64,000 nt of DNA from Erwinia sp. JUb26 (GTDB lineage: Bacteria > Pseudomonadota > Gammaproteobacteria > Enterobacterales > Enterobacteriaceae), in contig NZ_RJVB01000008.1 in the NCBI RefSeq assembly GCF_003751505.1, positions 243,018-307,017 of the forward strand, given 5' to 3'. The translations under genes were made by a program, and so were the position numbers. This document shows, one piece after another, positions 8,562 through 17,006 of the stretch; the stretch's first letter is position 1; each line of letters begins with the position of its first letter. The notes under the pieces were generated by a model. It had not been told where the DNA came from, made no database searches, and saw only the letters and a program-made list of their open reading frames with translations.

Positions 8562-9791
8562 GTGTCGTCGTTTGATTATCTGAAAACCGCCATTCGCCAG
8601 CAGGGCTGCACGCTGCAGCAGGTTGCTGACGCCAGCGGCATGACCAAGGGCTACCTGAGCCAGCTGCTGAATGCCAAAATCAAAAGCCCCAGCGCGCAAA
8701 AGCTGGAGGCGCTGCACCGCTTCCTCGGGCTGGAGTTTCCGCGCCGGGAAAAAACCATCGGCGTGGTGTTCGGTAAATTTTACCCCCTGCATACCGGCCA
8801 TATTTACCTGATCCAGCGCGCCTGCAGCCAGGTGGACGAGCTGCATATCATCATGGGCTATGACGAACCGCGCGACAGAAAGCTGTTTGAAGACAGCGCG
8901 ATGTCGCAGCAGCCTACCGTCAGCGACCGCTTGCGCTGGCTGTTGCAGACCTTTAAATACCAGAAAAATATCCGCATCCACTCGTTTAATGAAGAGGGGA
9001 TGGAGCCTTATCCCCACGGCTGGGACGTGTGGAGCGAAGGCGTCCGCGCCTTTATGGACGATCGTGGCATTGTGCCCGATCGGATCTATACCAGTGAAGA
9101 GGCCGATGCGCCGCAGTTTAAAACGCATCTGGGCGTGGATACGGTGGTGATCGATCCGCAGCGATCCTTTATGAGCATCAGCGGCGGGCAGATCCGCCAG
9201 GATCCGTTCCGCTACTGGGAATATATTCCTACCGAAGTGAAGCCGTTCTTTGTGCGCACCGTGGCGATCCTGGGCGGCGAATCCAGCGGGAAATCGACGC
9301 TGGTTAACAAGCTGGCGAACATCTTCAACACCACCAGCGCATGGGAGTTTGGCCGCGATTACGTCTTCTCACACCTGGGCGGCGATGAGATGGCGCTACA
9401 GTATTCTGACTACGACAAAATCGCCCTGGGTCAGGCTCAGTACATTGATTTCGCGGTCAAATACGCCAATAAAGTGGCCTTTATCGATACGGATTTCGTC
9501 ACCACTCAGGCCTTCTGCAAGAAGTATGAAGGGCGTGAACATCCCTTCGTGCAGGCGCTGATCGATGAATACCGCTTCGATCTGGTGATTCTGGTGGAGA
9601 ACAACGTGCCGTGGGTGGCCGACGGCCTGCGCAGCCTGGGCAGTTCGGTCGATCGCAAAGAGTTCCAGGAACTGCTGGTATCAATGCTGAATGAGAACGG
9701 CATCAGCTTTGTTCACGTCGAGCAGGATAATTATGACGAACGCTTCCTGCGCTGTGTGGATCTGGTGAAGGAGATGCTGGGCGCGCAGTAA
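8562..9791 (+). CDS. nadR: NadR: NAD repressor, NMN adenylyltransferase and ribosylnicotinamide kinase
   Basis: Trifunctional regulator of NAD synthesis. The GTG at 8562 is preceded by a perfect AGGAGG (8550-8555) and gives MSSFDYLKTAIRQQG and 409 residues (E. coli 410). An in-frame upstream ATG lacks family similarity. Order: Cro-like HTH (about 1-55), nucleotidyltransferase with GKFYPLHTGH (about 60-225), and a kinase with Walker A GGESSGKST (from about 235). Downstream E. coli has ettA; here accessory genes follow. Confidence 0.96.
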   Translation: MSSFDYLKTAIRQQGCTLQQVADASGMTKGYLSQLLNAKIKSPSAQKLEALHRFLGLEFPRREKTIGVVFGKFYPLHTGHIYLIQRACSQVDELHIIMGYDEPRDRKLFEDSAMSQQPTVSDRLRWLLQTFKYQKNIRIHSFNEEGMEPYPHGWDVWSEGVRAFMDDRGIVPDRIYTSEEADAPQFKTHLGVDTVVIDPQRSFMSISGGQIRQDPFRYWEYIPTEVKPFFVRTVAILGGESSGKSTLVNKLANIFNTTSAWEFGRDYVFSHLGGDEMALQYSDYDKIALGQAQYIDFAVKYANKVAFIDTDFVTTQAFCKKYEGREHPFVQALIDEYRFDLVILVENNVPWVADGLRSLGSSVDRKEFQELLVSMLNENGISFVHVEQDNYDERFLRCVDLVKEMLGAQ

Positions 9792-9850
9792 ACAGCCCGC
9801 CCGGCAGGCCGCTATCGACGTGATTTACTCGCTAGCGGCTGTTATCAGAC

Positions 9851-10852
9851 TCAGTACTCAATCACCACTTTGCCGCGCATATGGCCTTCCAGCACCAGAT
9901 GGTGCGCTTCGGTCAGCGTTTCCACGCTCAGCCCGTGCAGCGTTCTGCTGAGCGAGGTAACCACTTTCCCCTCATCCAGCAGCTTCGCGGTCGCATCCAG
10001 AATCTCACCCTGACGAGCGATATCGTCGGTGGTGAACATGCTGCGGGTATACATAAATTCGAAATGCAGCGCCGCACTTTTCAGCTTCAGCTGGTCCATA
10101 CTCAGCGGTTTCTCGTTCTCCACGATGGTACAAATCTGCCCCTGCGGCGCGATAATCTGGCTCATTGCCGCCCAGTGACCGTCGGTGTCGTTCAGGCAGA
10201 AGATGTAATCCACGTATTTGAGGCCGTGCTTCGCCAGTTCCGCCGCCATATCTTTGTAATCAATCACCAGATCGGCACCGCGATCCTGGCACCACTGTGC
10301 GGAATCCGGGCGTGAGGCGGTGGCGATCACCTTCACCTTGCTGTGCAGTTTGGCAAACGGGATCGCCAGCGACCCCACGCCGCCCGCACCGCCGACGATC
10401 AGCAGTGTTTTACCTTCAGCTGCTTTGTCGATCTGCAGACGATCGAACAGGCCTTCCCACGCGGTCAGCGCGGTGAGCGGGATCGCCGCCGACTGCGCCC
10501 AGTCGAGATGACGCGGCTTGTGGCCGGTAATACGCGCGTCAATCAGCTGCTGGGTGGCGTTACTGCCGGGGCGGGTGATATCGCCGGCGTAATACACTTC
10601 ATCACCGATGCTAAAACCGCTGGCCTTGCTGCCAACGGCCAGCACAACGCCGCTGGCGTCCCAACCGAGAATACGCGGCTGCTGTAAGCCGTTCTTCTGA
10701 GCGCCCTTATGCACTTTGGTATCGACCGGGTTAACCGAGACGGCCTTAATTTCCACCAGCAGATCGTACTCGCCGGGGGTTGGCTGCGGCTGCTGGATTT
10801 CAATGAACTGCTGCGGTTTTTCCGGGTTAACGGCAATGGCTTTAATGGTCAT
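9851..10852 (-). CDS. Zinc-independent MDR-family alcohol dehydrogenase / quinone oxidoreductase
   Basis: A 333-residue medium-chain dehydrogenase/reductase. It has a GroES-like N-terminal half (VSVNPVDTKVHKG; LGWDASGVV) and a Rossmann fold with VGGAGGVGSLA (153-163). The cysteine/histidine zinc ligands of classical alcohol dehydrogenases are not seen, so it probably acts as an NADPH-dependent enone or quinone reductase; the substrate is unknown. It is divergent from a LysR regulator 98 bp away, a common pairing for stress-induced reductases. Confidence 0.85.
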   Translation of the reverse strand: MTIKAIAVNPEKPQQFIEIQQPQPTPGEYDLLVEIKAVSVNPVDTKVHKGAQKNGLQQPRILGWDASGVVLAVGSKASGFSIGDEVYYAGDITRPGSNATQQLIDARITGHKPRHLDWAQSAAIPLTALTAWEGLFDRLQIDKAAEGKTLLIVGGAGGVGSLAIPFAKLHSKVKVIATASRPDSAQWCQDRGADLVIDYKDMAAELAKHGLKYVDYIFCLNDTDGHWAAMSQIIAPQGQICTIVENEKPLSMDQLKLKSAALHFEFMYTRSMFTTDDIARQGEILDATAKLLDEGKVVTSLSRTLHGLSVETLTEAHHLVLEGHMRGKVVIEY

Positions 10853-10950
10853 ACGGTTCTCCTTAGTGAGCTAACACCAGTGTAGAAGCTCAGCGGTAGG
10901 ATGATAAGATGGACAATAACGCACTCAGTGTTCTTCTCAGGTGAACAATC

Positions 10951-11844
10951 ATGTTCAGACAGCTTCAGGATATGGCGCTCTTTGCGCTGGTGGCCGAATG
11001 CGGCAGCTTTACCGCCGCGGCGAAACGCGCCGGGCTGCCGAAATCCAGCGTCAGCCAGCGCATCAGCCAGCTAGAGCAGGCGCTGGGCCTGCGCCTGCTT
11101 AACCGCACCACCCGTCAGCTGAATCTGACCTTCGCCGGCGAGCGCTATCTGGTGCACTGCCAGGAGATGATGCAGGCCAGCGAACGTGCCGGGCAGGCGA
11201 TTGAACGCCTGCGGGAAAATCCCAGCGGTCGGCTGCGGATCACGTCCCCTGCCGGAATCGGTGCGACACTGCTGGCGCGTTTTAACGCGGCGTTTCAGCA
11301 GGCGTATCCCGATGTCACGCTGGAGGTGCTGGTCTCCGATCAGATCCGCGACCTGGTGCATGAGGGATTTGATATTGCGCTACGCACCGGGCAGCCGCAG
11401 GATTCATCGCTGATTGGCCGCCGGATTGGCTACTGCGAGCGGCTGCTTGTGGCTTCGCCCGAGTATCTGTCGCATTATGCGCCGCTGCGCGATCCCACTC
11501 AGCTTTCAGAGCATCGCTGCATTGCCCATCACGCCTGGAGCGAGTGGGGGCTGAAGCGGGGTGATGATTATTATCGCTGGCTGCTGCCGCCCACCCATAT
11601 GACCGATAATCTGGTTTATGCTCGCGAGTGTGCATTAAATCATGCCGGGATCACGTTGCTGCCGCGCTTTCTGACCGAGGAGGCGATCGCCGCAGGCACA
11701 CTGGTGCAGGTACTGTCGGAGTGGGAGGTAGAGGGCAACGAACTGTGGCTGGTCTATCCGGGGCGGAAGCTGAATACGCCGGCGCTGGCAAGCTTTATTG
11801 AGTTTGCGATGAGCTCGCCGGTGTTTGGGGATTTTTATCGCTAA
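10951..11844 (+). CDS. LysR-family transcriptional regulator
   Basis: A 297-residue LysR-type regulator. The N-terminal winged HTH (SFTAAAKRAGLPKSSVSQRI, about 20-39) is followed by an effector domain from about 90 (PSGRLRITSPAGIGATLL). It is of the CrgA/AaeR-like subgroup. It is transcribed away from the MDR oxidoreductase gene, so it probably regulates that gene and itself. Specific ligand not evident. Confidence 0.88.
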   Translation: MFRQLQDMALFALVAECGSFTAAAKRAGLPKSSVSQRISQLEQALGLRLLNRTTRQLNLTFAGERYLVHCQEMMQASERAGQAIERLRENPSGRLRITSPAGIGATLLARFNAAFQQAYPDVTLEVLVSDQIRDLVHEGFDIALRTGQPQDSSLIGRRIGYCERLLVASPEYLSHYAPLRDPTQLSEHRCIAHHAWSEWGLKRGDDYYRWLLPPTHMTDNLVYARECALNHAGITLLPRFLTEEAIAAGTLVQVLSEWEVEGNELWLVYPGRKLNTPALASFIEFAMSSPVFGDFYR

Positions 11845-11867
11845 TCCTCAGGCTGATAATCAGGACG

Positions 11868-12268
11868 TTAATCGAAACGATAATGTTCCGGCGTGCTATC
11901 GATATATGCGGGATCGGTCAGTGAACATTCCGCTGCGGATATGATGGATGATGCAATAAGCGTCAGCGGTTTTTTCTTTTTATGAATATAGGGGATCGTG
12001 ATGGTAATCGTTTGTGTATACAATTGCCCCCAGTCACCCAGTGTCACCGGATTATTTTCATTTTTTAATCGTGTTCTGTGGATCACAATGCGGTAGCTTT
12101 CTTACTATCCAGATTTTTATTTTTACTTAATTCCTGGGATATGACTTTTTGAGCAGCCCAGGATCCCACGCTGGCACAGTAATTTAGATTATTTTCCAAA
12201 CTATCCTGGGGTGCAGTTAGCGAAAATAGCGGAAAGAACAGGGTTGTCAATAACATGATTTTTTTCAT
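11868..12268 (-). pseudogene. Frameshifted small secreted protein, probable immunity partner of a Tlde1-like effector
   Basis: Two overlapping minus-strand frames look like one broken gene. The first part (12268 to 12083, 61 residues) starts with a clear signal peptide, MKKIMLLTTLFFPLFSLTA. The second (to 11868) continues with ESYRIVIHRTRLKNENN and LGDWGQLYTQTITITIPYI. A single-base change in the A-rich stretch near 12100 would join them into a periplasmic protein of about 130 residues. Its ATG lies 2 nt after the stop of an L,D-transpeptidase-effector remnant, the position expected for an immunity gene. I do not recognise the family; immunity is inferred from position. Confidence 0.5.
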
Positions 12269-12270
12269 AG

Positions 12271-12444
12271 TTACTCCACGATAAGCGTCTTATCTATCGA
12301 GTTAATTATTTCTCTTCTTGCATCGGGACCAAGGATGATACACCCCTCCGATGCTTCCCCGGGATGCTCTCTGCTGTCACCATGGATTCTGAATAAATTT
12401 CTCCCATGCATATTATCTTCATCTGAACGCCCCATCTGTCTATG
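12271..12444 (-). pseudogene. Remnant of a Tlde1/DUF2778-type T6SS L,D-transpeptidase effector (C-terminal part)
   Basis: An open stretch of 57 codons without a start codon reads NMHGRNLFRIHGDS, then PGEASEGCIILGPDARREII. The FRIHGD and ASxGC motifs carry the catalytic His and Cys of the DUF2778/Tlde1 peptidoglycan-targeting effectors delivered by type VI secretion. The N-terminal half is missing; a fragment of the structured repeat (12468-12520) lies directly upstream. A small secreted protein gene follows by 2 nt. No T6SS genes are in the window. Recognition is by motif only. Confidence 0.6.
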
Positions 12445-12467
12445 CTATGAAAGTCCATTAACTGTTT

Positions 12468-12520
12468 ATGACTGCCAGCGAGCACCACGCAAAGCATGGC
12501 GTGAGGACCGCCTGCCGACG
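12468..12520 (-). repeat. Fragment of the structured intergenic repeat
   Basis: On the minus strand, GGCGGTCCTCACGCC followed by GCTTTGC and GGTGC matches the conserved 5' joint and first hairpin of the structured repeats near deoC and ispH. The rest of the element is not recognisable. It abuts the truncated effector remnant, so it may mark the deletion end. Confidence 0.5.
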
Positions 12521-12704
12521 CAGAGATGAGCTTCAGGCCGTAAATGAAACGCCCCGATCTCAATTTTTTATAAATCATGCGATGTTATCTGCTGTTTCTT
12601 GTTGGATATGTCACTAATCTAAATTTTATATGTCGCTAATTTTTTTATTAATCAATTAAGTTTTGTGATATTGAATAATGGATTTTTTCCTATTTTTCAT
12701 TTTA

Positions 12705-12732
12705 TTGACATTAGATCTCATTAATTTAAGAT
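12705..12732 (+). promoter_or_regulatory. Putative promoter of tpsA
   Basis: TTGACA (12705-12710), a 16-bp spacer and TAAGAT (12727-12732) form a good sigma-70 promoter about 38 bp before the tpsA start, in very AT-rich DNA (12579-12769) that otherwise shows no gene. Confidence 0.5.
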
Positions 12733-12769
12733 AATTGTGGATCTTAGTTAGTAAACAATGGAGTTATAT

Positions 12770-15040
12770 ATGAAAGGAAATTTAGTTATTAAGCCTGTTT
12801 CTTTGGCGATAGCTTTGTCATTTATAGGAAGTGCTGGTGCTGTAGGGAATGGAACAATTGTCAGTGGCAGTGGTAATATTTCCAAAAACAACAATCAAAC
12901 TACTGTAAAGCAAGATACAGATAAAATGATTGTTAACTGGAATAATATGGATGTAGGTAAAAACGAAAGGTTGACCTTTAACCAAAAGAATCAAAACTCA
13001 TCTGTTCTTAATAAGATAAATGGCATCGATCCAACTGTTATTCAGGGCGCGCTTAACGCTAATGGTAAGGTGTTTATCGTTAACCAGAACGGTGTATTAA
13101 TCAGTAAGGGGGCTACGATCAATGTTGGAAGCCTTGTTGCATCGTCACTTGATATAAAAAATGATGAATTCAATAACGGTAACTTACACTTTACCGGTAA
13201 TGAAGATGGTAAGGTGATTAACCAGGGTGATATTAATGCAGCTAACTCCGTTGCCCTGATTGGCGCGGGTCAGGTTGAAAATAACGGCAAGATTAATACT
13301 AAGCAGGGTGATGTCAACTTAGCAGCAGGCAAAGATATCACACTTTCATTCCCTTCACTCGGCCGAATGAACGTGAGAGTGAATGCAGGTAGCTTAAATG
13401 CCTTAGTGAAAAATGGCGGAATTGTTGTCGCTAAAGGCGGTAACATCATGCTGACAGCATGGGCTACAGACCAATTGACTCGTGGAGTGATCAATAACAC
13501 GGGCGTATTAGAAGCCAGCAATGTTAACTACCAGAATGATGGTTCTGTTCTTCTTATTAGTTATGGTAACACTAACAGCACGATTGATGTTGGTGGAAAG
13601 ATAAAATCAGGGGTGATGGGTGAGATCTACGTTGAGGGTCAAAATACCAATATTGGTGCCGATCTGACCGCAAAAAATGCAGGTATAAAAATTATTAGTA
13701 GAAAAAAAGACGGCTATGTGAATGTTGATAAAAGCACATTTGATGGTGACGTTATTATTCAGTCTGATAATGTGTTAACCACCGAAAATGGTCGAAATTC
13801 AACGTTTAGTAAAGAAGTTCGTGTTAACAATGTCACAAGGGGTAATAACTACGAACTGGCAGATAAATCGACAAACAAGAACAATATTAAAGCCGGTCAT
13901 GGTTCAATCAGTGAAGGGTTTGTCGATGCGGTGGTAAATAGCAAAAGTAAATTAATCGTTACAAATTACGGTGGCGATATCAATGCTAATAACAAATCTC
14001 ATAATTATGGTGATTTATATTTATCGACCACAGATGGTGACGTGAATATTAATGGTGATATGAGCGGTAATAACATGTATGTTGATTCCAGAGGAGGAGT
14101 GAATCAATCTTCTGGTGCAAAAATAAATATGAAAGAGGACGTAAATCTACATTCATGGAAAGACATTTCCATGGGTGACGATATTACCGCTGGCCGTTCT
14201 CTGACTCTGGCTACCGAGAAGAATTTTATCCAGAAAACCGGAGCTAAGGCTTCAGCAGAGGATATATCACTCTACGGTAAAAATATCACGCTGGATGGTG
14301 ATGTCTCTTCAAGGAATGTTACTATTAATTTGACGGGTAATCTCACTCAAGGGAAAACATCTTCTATTAATACCGATAATTTGAAACTTGGCGGTAGCGG
14401 TTACACTTCCTATGCTGATTATGACCTGATGGCCGGTCACAACAATATTAAGAGCATCAGCGGGAATGCTGGATCATTGCGTTTATCCAATGAATCAGAT
14501 ATTGAGTTAAAATCCGGCGCGCGTTTTAGTAATGACCTTGTTATTAAAGGTGATAAAAACGTTAAGGCAGATAAAACCAGCGTTGGCGGCGTTGCAGATA
14601 TTCAGGCGGGTGGAGATTTTATCGTCTCTAACGGGTTGTCTGTCGATGGAAGCCTTACCGTCCAGGCCAATAATATTATCGAAAGCCAGGATTCTCATCC
14701 AGCCTATGGCGGAGATTCAATTAGTGTAGAAGGGGATGCAAACTTAACGGCAAAAAATAATCTTACGCTTAATTCAGTTCAAACGGGTGGATACAGAAAT
14801 GGCAATCTCACCCTGAATGGTAAAAATGTTGATGTCAAATTTAAAAATGCAAAAGGCGATGTTATCGTTAATGGCGTAGTCCAGCCTAAATCAGGAAAGC
14901 CGGGTGGTTCAGGACAACATGACGGGTACAATGACTGGGGATGGGGTAATAGTGGATCTGGTCATTCTGGTGGATACAATGACCCATGGGGAGATGGTAG
15001 TGATAATATCTTTGCCCCCCCTAAGAGGGGTGGATGGTAA
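12770..15040 (+). CDS. Two-partner secretion exoprotein (TpsA), filamentous-haemagglutinin-like
   Basis: A secreted beta-helical protein. The start at 12770 is favoured over 12758 because TGGAG (12759-12763) is correctly spaced and a typical signal peptide follows (MKGNLVIKPVSLAIALSFIG). After cleavage comes the TPS domain: GNGTIVSGSGNI, the NPNGI-like motif FIVNQNGVLISKGA, and LTAWATDQLT. The remaining residues are Asn/Gly-rich beta-helix repeats. At about 756 residues it is short for the family. It has no cysteine and no toxin-like C-terminus; the tail is Gly/Trp/Asp-rich (HDGYNDWGWGN, SGGYNDPWGDG). Low GC suggests acquisition. Probably a surface adhesin; role inferred. Confidence 0.88.
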   Translation: MKGNLVIKPVSLAIALSFIGSAGAVGNGTIVSGSGNISKNNNQTTVKQDTDKMIVNWNNMDVGKNERLTFNQKNQNSSVLNKINGIDPTVIQGALNANGKVFIVNQNGVLISKGATINVGSLVASSLDIKNDEFNNGNLHFTGNEDGKVINQGDINAANSVALIGAGQVENNGKINTKQGDVNLAAGKDITLSFPSLGRMNVRVNAGSLNALVKNGGIVVAKGGNIMLTAWATDQLTRGVINNTGVLEASNVNYQNDGSVLLISYGNTNSTIDVGGKIKSGVMGEIYVEGQNTNIGADLTAKNAGIKIISRKKDGYVNVDKSTFDGDVIIQSDNVLTTENGRNSTFSKEVRVNNVTRGNNYELADKSTNKNNIKAGHGSISEGFVDAVVNSKSKLIVTNYGGDINANNKSHNYGDLYLSTTDGDVNINGDMSGNNMYVDSRGGVNQSSGAKINMKEDVNLHSWKDISMGDDITAGRSLTLATEKNFIQKTGAKASAEDISLYGKNITLDGDVSSRNVTINLTGNLTQGKTSSINTDNLKLGGSGYTSYADYDLMAGHNNIKSISGNAGSLRLSNESDIELKSGARFSNDLVIKGDKNVKADKTSVGGVADIQAGGDFIVSNGLSVDGSLTVQANNIIESQDSHPAYGGDSISVEGDANLTAKNNLTLNSVQTGGYRNGNLTLNGKNVDVKFKNAKGDVIVNGVVQPKSGKPGGSGQHDGYNDWGWGNSGSGHSGGYNDPWGDGSDNIFAPPKRGGW

Positions 15041-15164
15041 CATCTAGTCAATAAAAATCACTGCCAGTCTGTGATTGTATTGTGCATTTTTCTCCAAACT
15101 TTCCCTTATGGGTCTGATTTTGGCGCAACTGCTTCATCTTCAGATTAAATAATGATAAATATGT

Positions 15165-15197
15165 CACCTCAATAGAAATATTGAGGTGGCTTTTTTT
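15165..15197 (+). terminator. Intrinsic terminator between tpsA and tpsB
   Basis: CACCTCAATA-GAAA-TATTGAGGTG is a perfect 10-bp stem followed by GC and seven T. It lies between the two partner genes, 23 bp before the tpsB ATG. It should cut most tpsA transcripts and leave a lower level reaching tpsB. Confidence 0.85.
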
Positions 15198-15219
15198 GAA
15201 ATGGATTTTAAGCCGATTA

Positions 15220-16938
15220 ATGAATTTAATTTCACCTTTTAAAGCATTTCCTCTGTCCCTGATTTCGGGACTTACAGGTCTTATGATGGGGACGGTGCCG
15301 CTACATGCTGCTACGCCTGCTGAAATGGGGTCGGTTAGCGGACAGATATTAAAAAACAACCCTATGCTCAACAATCCTTCACCACGAAATAGTGAAAAAT
15401 CAGAAACTTTATCTCTACCGGAAAATACACCCAGGCCAGAGGATGAAAATGCCGGAGCCCAAATTGAAGTAAAGCTTATTCGTGTTATCCATGTGCCGGA
15501 GGTCGCGAGGAATGAAGTTGAGAAGCTGGTAGCGGATTACCGTAACAGGAAAATGACGTTGAATGCATTACGTAATGTGGCGATTAATATTACGTCCCTG
15601 CTACAGGCTCACGGGGAGCGGTTGAGCTATGCCTATATACCTGACCAAAAAATAACGGGTGGAGTAGTCACTATAGACGTAATGCAGGGACGAATTGAAT
15701 CCATTCGTATACATAAAAATAGCTCGTTGGTGAAAGACAGTGTGCTGAATCGTTATGTAAAGCAGATGTATGAGTTTAAAGAACAGATTGCCCGAGTTGA
15801 AAATTCCCTGGGAAATGTAACAAATTTGCCTGGTGTGGGTGAGCTGACCCCCTATTTACAGGCAGGTCAGGAACCAGGGGGCAGTGCATTATGGTTGGAT
15901 GTCACGCCTGCCCGGCGTGTGGAAGGCATGGTGGTGGTTGATAATATGGGATCATTATCCAGCGGTCGCACGCGGTTTGGCGTCCAGGCTAACATTAACA
16001 GTCCTCTGGGCCTTGGCGATCGTCTTGAGGCACTGGGCTATGCCGCCCCCGATTTTCTGCAAACCACAAATGACAGTAACCACGGCAACACGCTGATCGG
16101 GCGGCTTGCCTGGGATGCACCTGTTGGCGTGAGAGGAGGGCGGCTGGGTTTATCATTTTCGCGCGTTAGTTATAAGTTGGGGGGACCGTCTCTGCGAGGA
16201 CTGGGGGATGGATATGCCGACATTGCTTCCCTTTATGGCAGTTATCCCCTGTTACGCGGCAGACGAAATAATTTGTCGTTAGGCATGAATATTGATTTCA
16301 AGCGTATGAACGATAATTTTTGGGATATGAGTAACCGACGGCATGCGCCGGTATTCAGCCTGCCTGTAAATGGTGACAGCCAGGGTAGTTTACTGGGTAA
16401 GCCCTTTATTCTTCAGTATGGGCTATCTCCTGCTCTGGGTGTGCTCAGCAATAGTGATGAATGGAACGGCAGCGATACACGCGGCCGTTATGCAGTTTTA
16501 ACCGAAAGTTTTAATTATCTTCAGGGATTGTATCCGGGGATCACTTTAGGGCTTAACTTCAGTGGACAGCAGGCCAGCAAGAATCTTGACGGTGCGGAAA
16601 AAATGTCGCTGGGCGGGGCATATGCAGTGCGGGCTTACAGTAACTCAGCCGCCAGTATTGACAGTGGATTCGTTATTTCACCTTCGCTTAATCTGGACGT
16701 TCCCGGCATGGACAATACTAGTTTCCAGCTGTTCTATGACTACGGCCGTGGGAAACTACAAAAATTTTCTGCTGTTAATCAGACGGTTGCCCTGAAAGGA
16801 TACGGAGTTGGAATTAATTATAACTTTAAAACGCGGGCATTTATTAATGCCAGCTATGCGTGGCGACAGGGACGTGACGAACTGGTCACCGTTCAGAATA
16901 AAGCAACCGGTTGGATAACGGCGGGGATACGATTTTAG
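15220..16938 (+). CDS. Two-partner secretion outer-membrane transporter (TpsB)
   Basis: Outer-membrane pore of the Omp85/TpsB family that would export the adjacent TpsA. The ATG at 15220 gives a signal peptide ending PLHAATPA and a protein of 572 residues. An in-frame TTG at 15181 lies inside the terminator stem and is unlikely. A POTRA_2-type domain (IEVKLIRVIHVPEV onward) is followed by the 16-strand barrel, ending in the C-terminal phenylalanine GWITAGIRF. The conserved loop-6 motif, usually VRGY/F, reads AVRAYSNS here. The ribosome site is weak. Confidence 0.9.
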   Translation: MNLISPFKAFPLSLISGLTGLMMGTVPLHAATPAEMGSVSGQILKNNPMLNNPSPRNSEKSETLSLPENTPRPEDENAGAQIEVKLIRVIHVPEVARNEVEKLVADYRNRKMTLNALRNVAINITSLLQAHGERLSYAYIPDQKITGGVVTIDVMQGRIESIRIHKNSSLVKDSVLNRYVKQMYEFKEQIARVENSLGNVTNLPGVGELTPYLQAGQEPGGSALWLDVTPARRVEGMVVVDNMGSLSSGRTRFGVQANINSPLGLGDRLEALGYAAPDFLQTTNDSNHGNTLIGRLAWDAPVGVRGGRLGLSFSRVSYKLGGPSLRGLGDGYADIASLYGSYPLLRGRRNNLSLGMNIDFKRMNDNFWDMSNRRHAPVFSLPVNGDSQGSLLGKPFILQYGLSPALGVLSNSDEWNGSDTRGRYAVLTESFNYLQGLYPGITLGLNFSGQQASKNLDGAEKMSLGGAYAVRAYSNSAASIDSGFVISPSLNLDVPGMDNTSFQLFYDYGRGKLQKFSAVNQTVALKGYGVGINYNFKTRAFINASYAWRQGRDELVTVQNKATGWITAGIRF

Positions 16939-16967
16939 ACGCTGCTCATGATGATTGACATACGAGA

Positions 16968-17001
16968 TAACCCCCTTGATACCATCTGGCAAAGGGGGTT
17001 A
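16968..17001. terminator. Hairpin between tpsB and ettA
   Basis: TAACCCCCTT and AAGGGGGTTA pair across a 14-base loop between the convergent tpsB and ettA stops. No T run follows on either strand, so its termination strength is uncertain. Confidence 0.45.
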
Positions 17002-17006
17002 CTTCA

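Noticed and set aside
12306..12578. A 90-codon minus-strand frame near the effector remnant
   Set aside because: It overlaps the DUF2778-like frame in another phase; only the latter shows catalytic motifs. The first part is repeat-derived.
12770..15040. Contact-dependent inhibition (CdiA) or haemolysin toxin
   Set aside because: The protein lacks a VENN-type or toxin C-terminus and is far too short; no immunity gene follows.
15181..15219. TTG start for tpsB
   Set aside because: It lies in the 3' arm of the terminator stem and gives a poor N-terminus; the ATG at 15220 starts a normal signal peptide.
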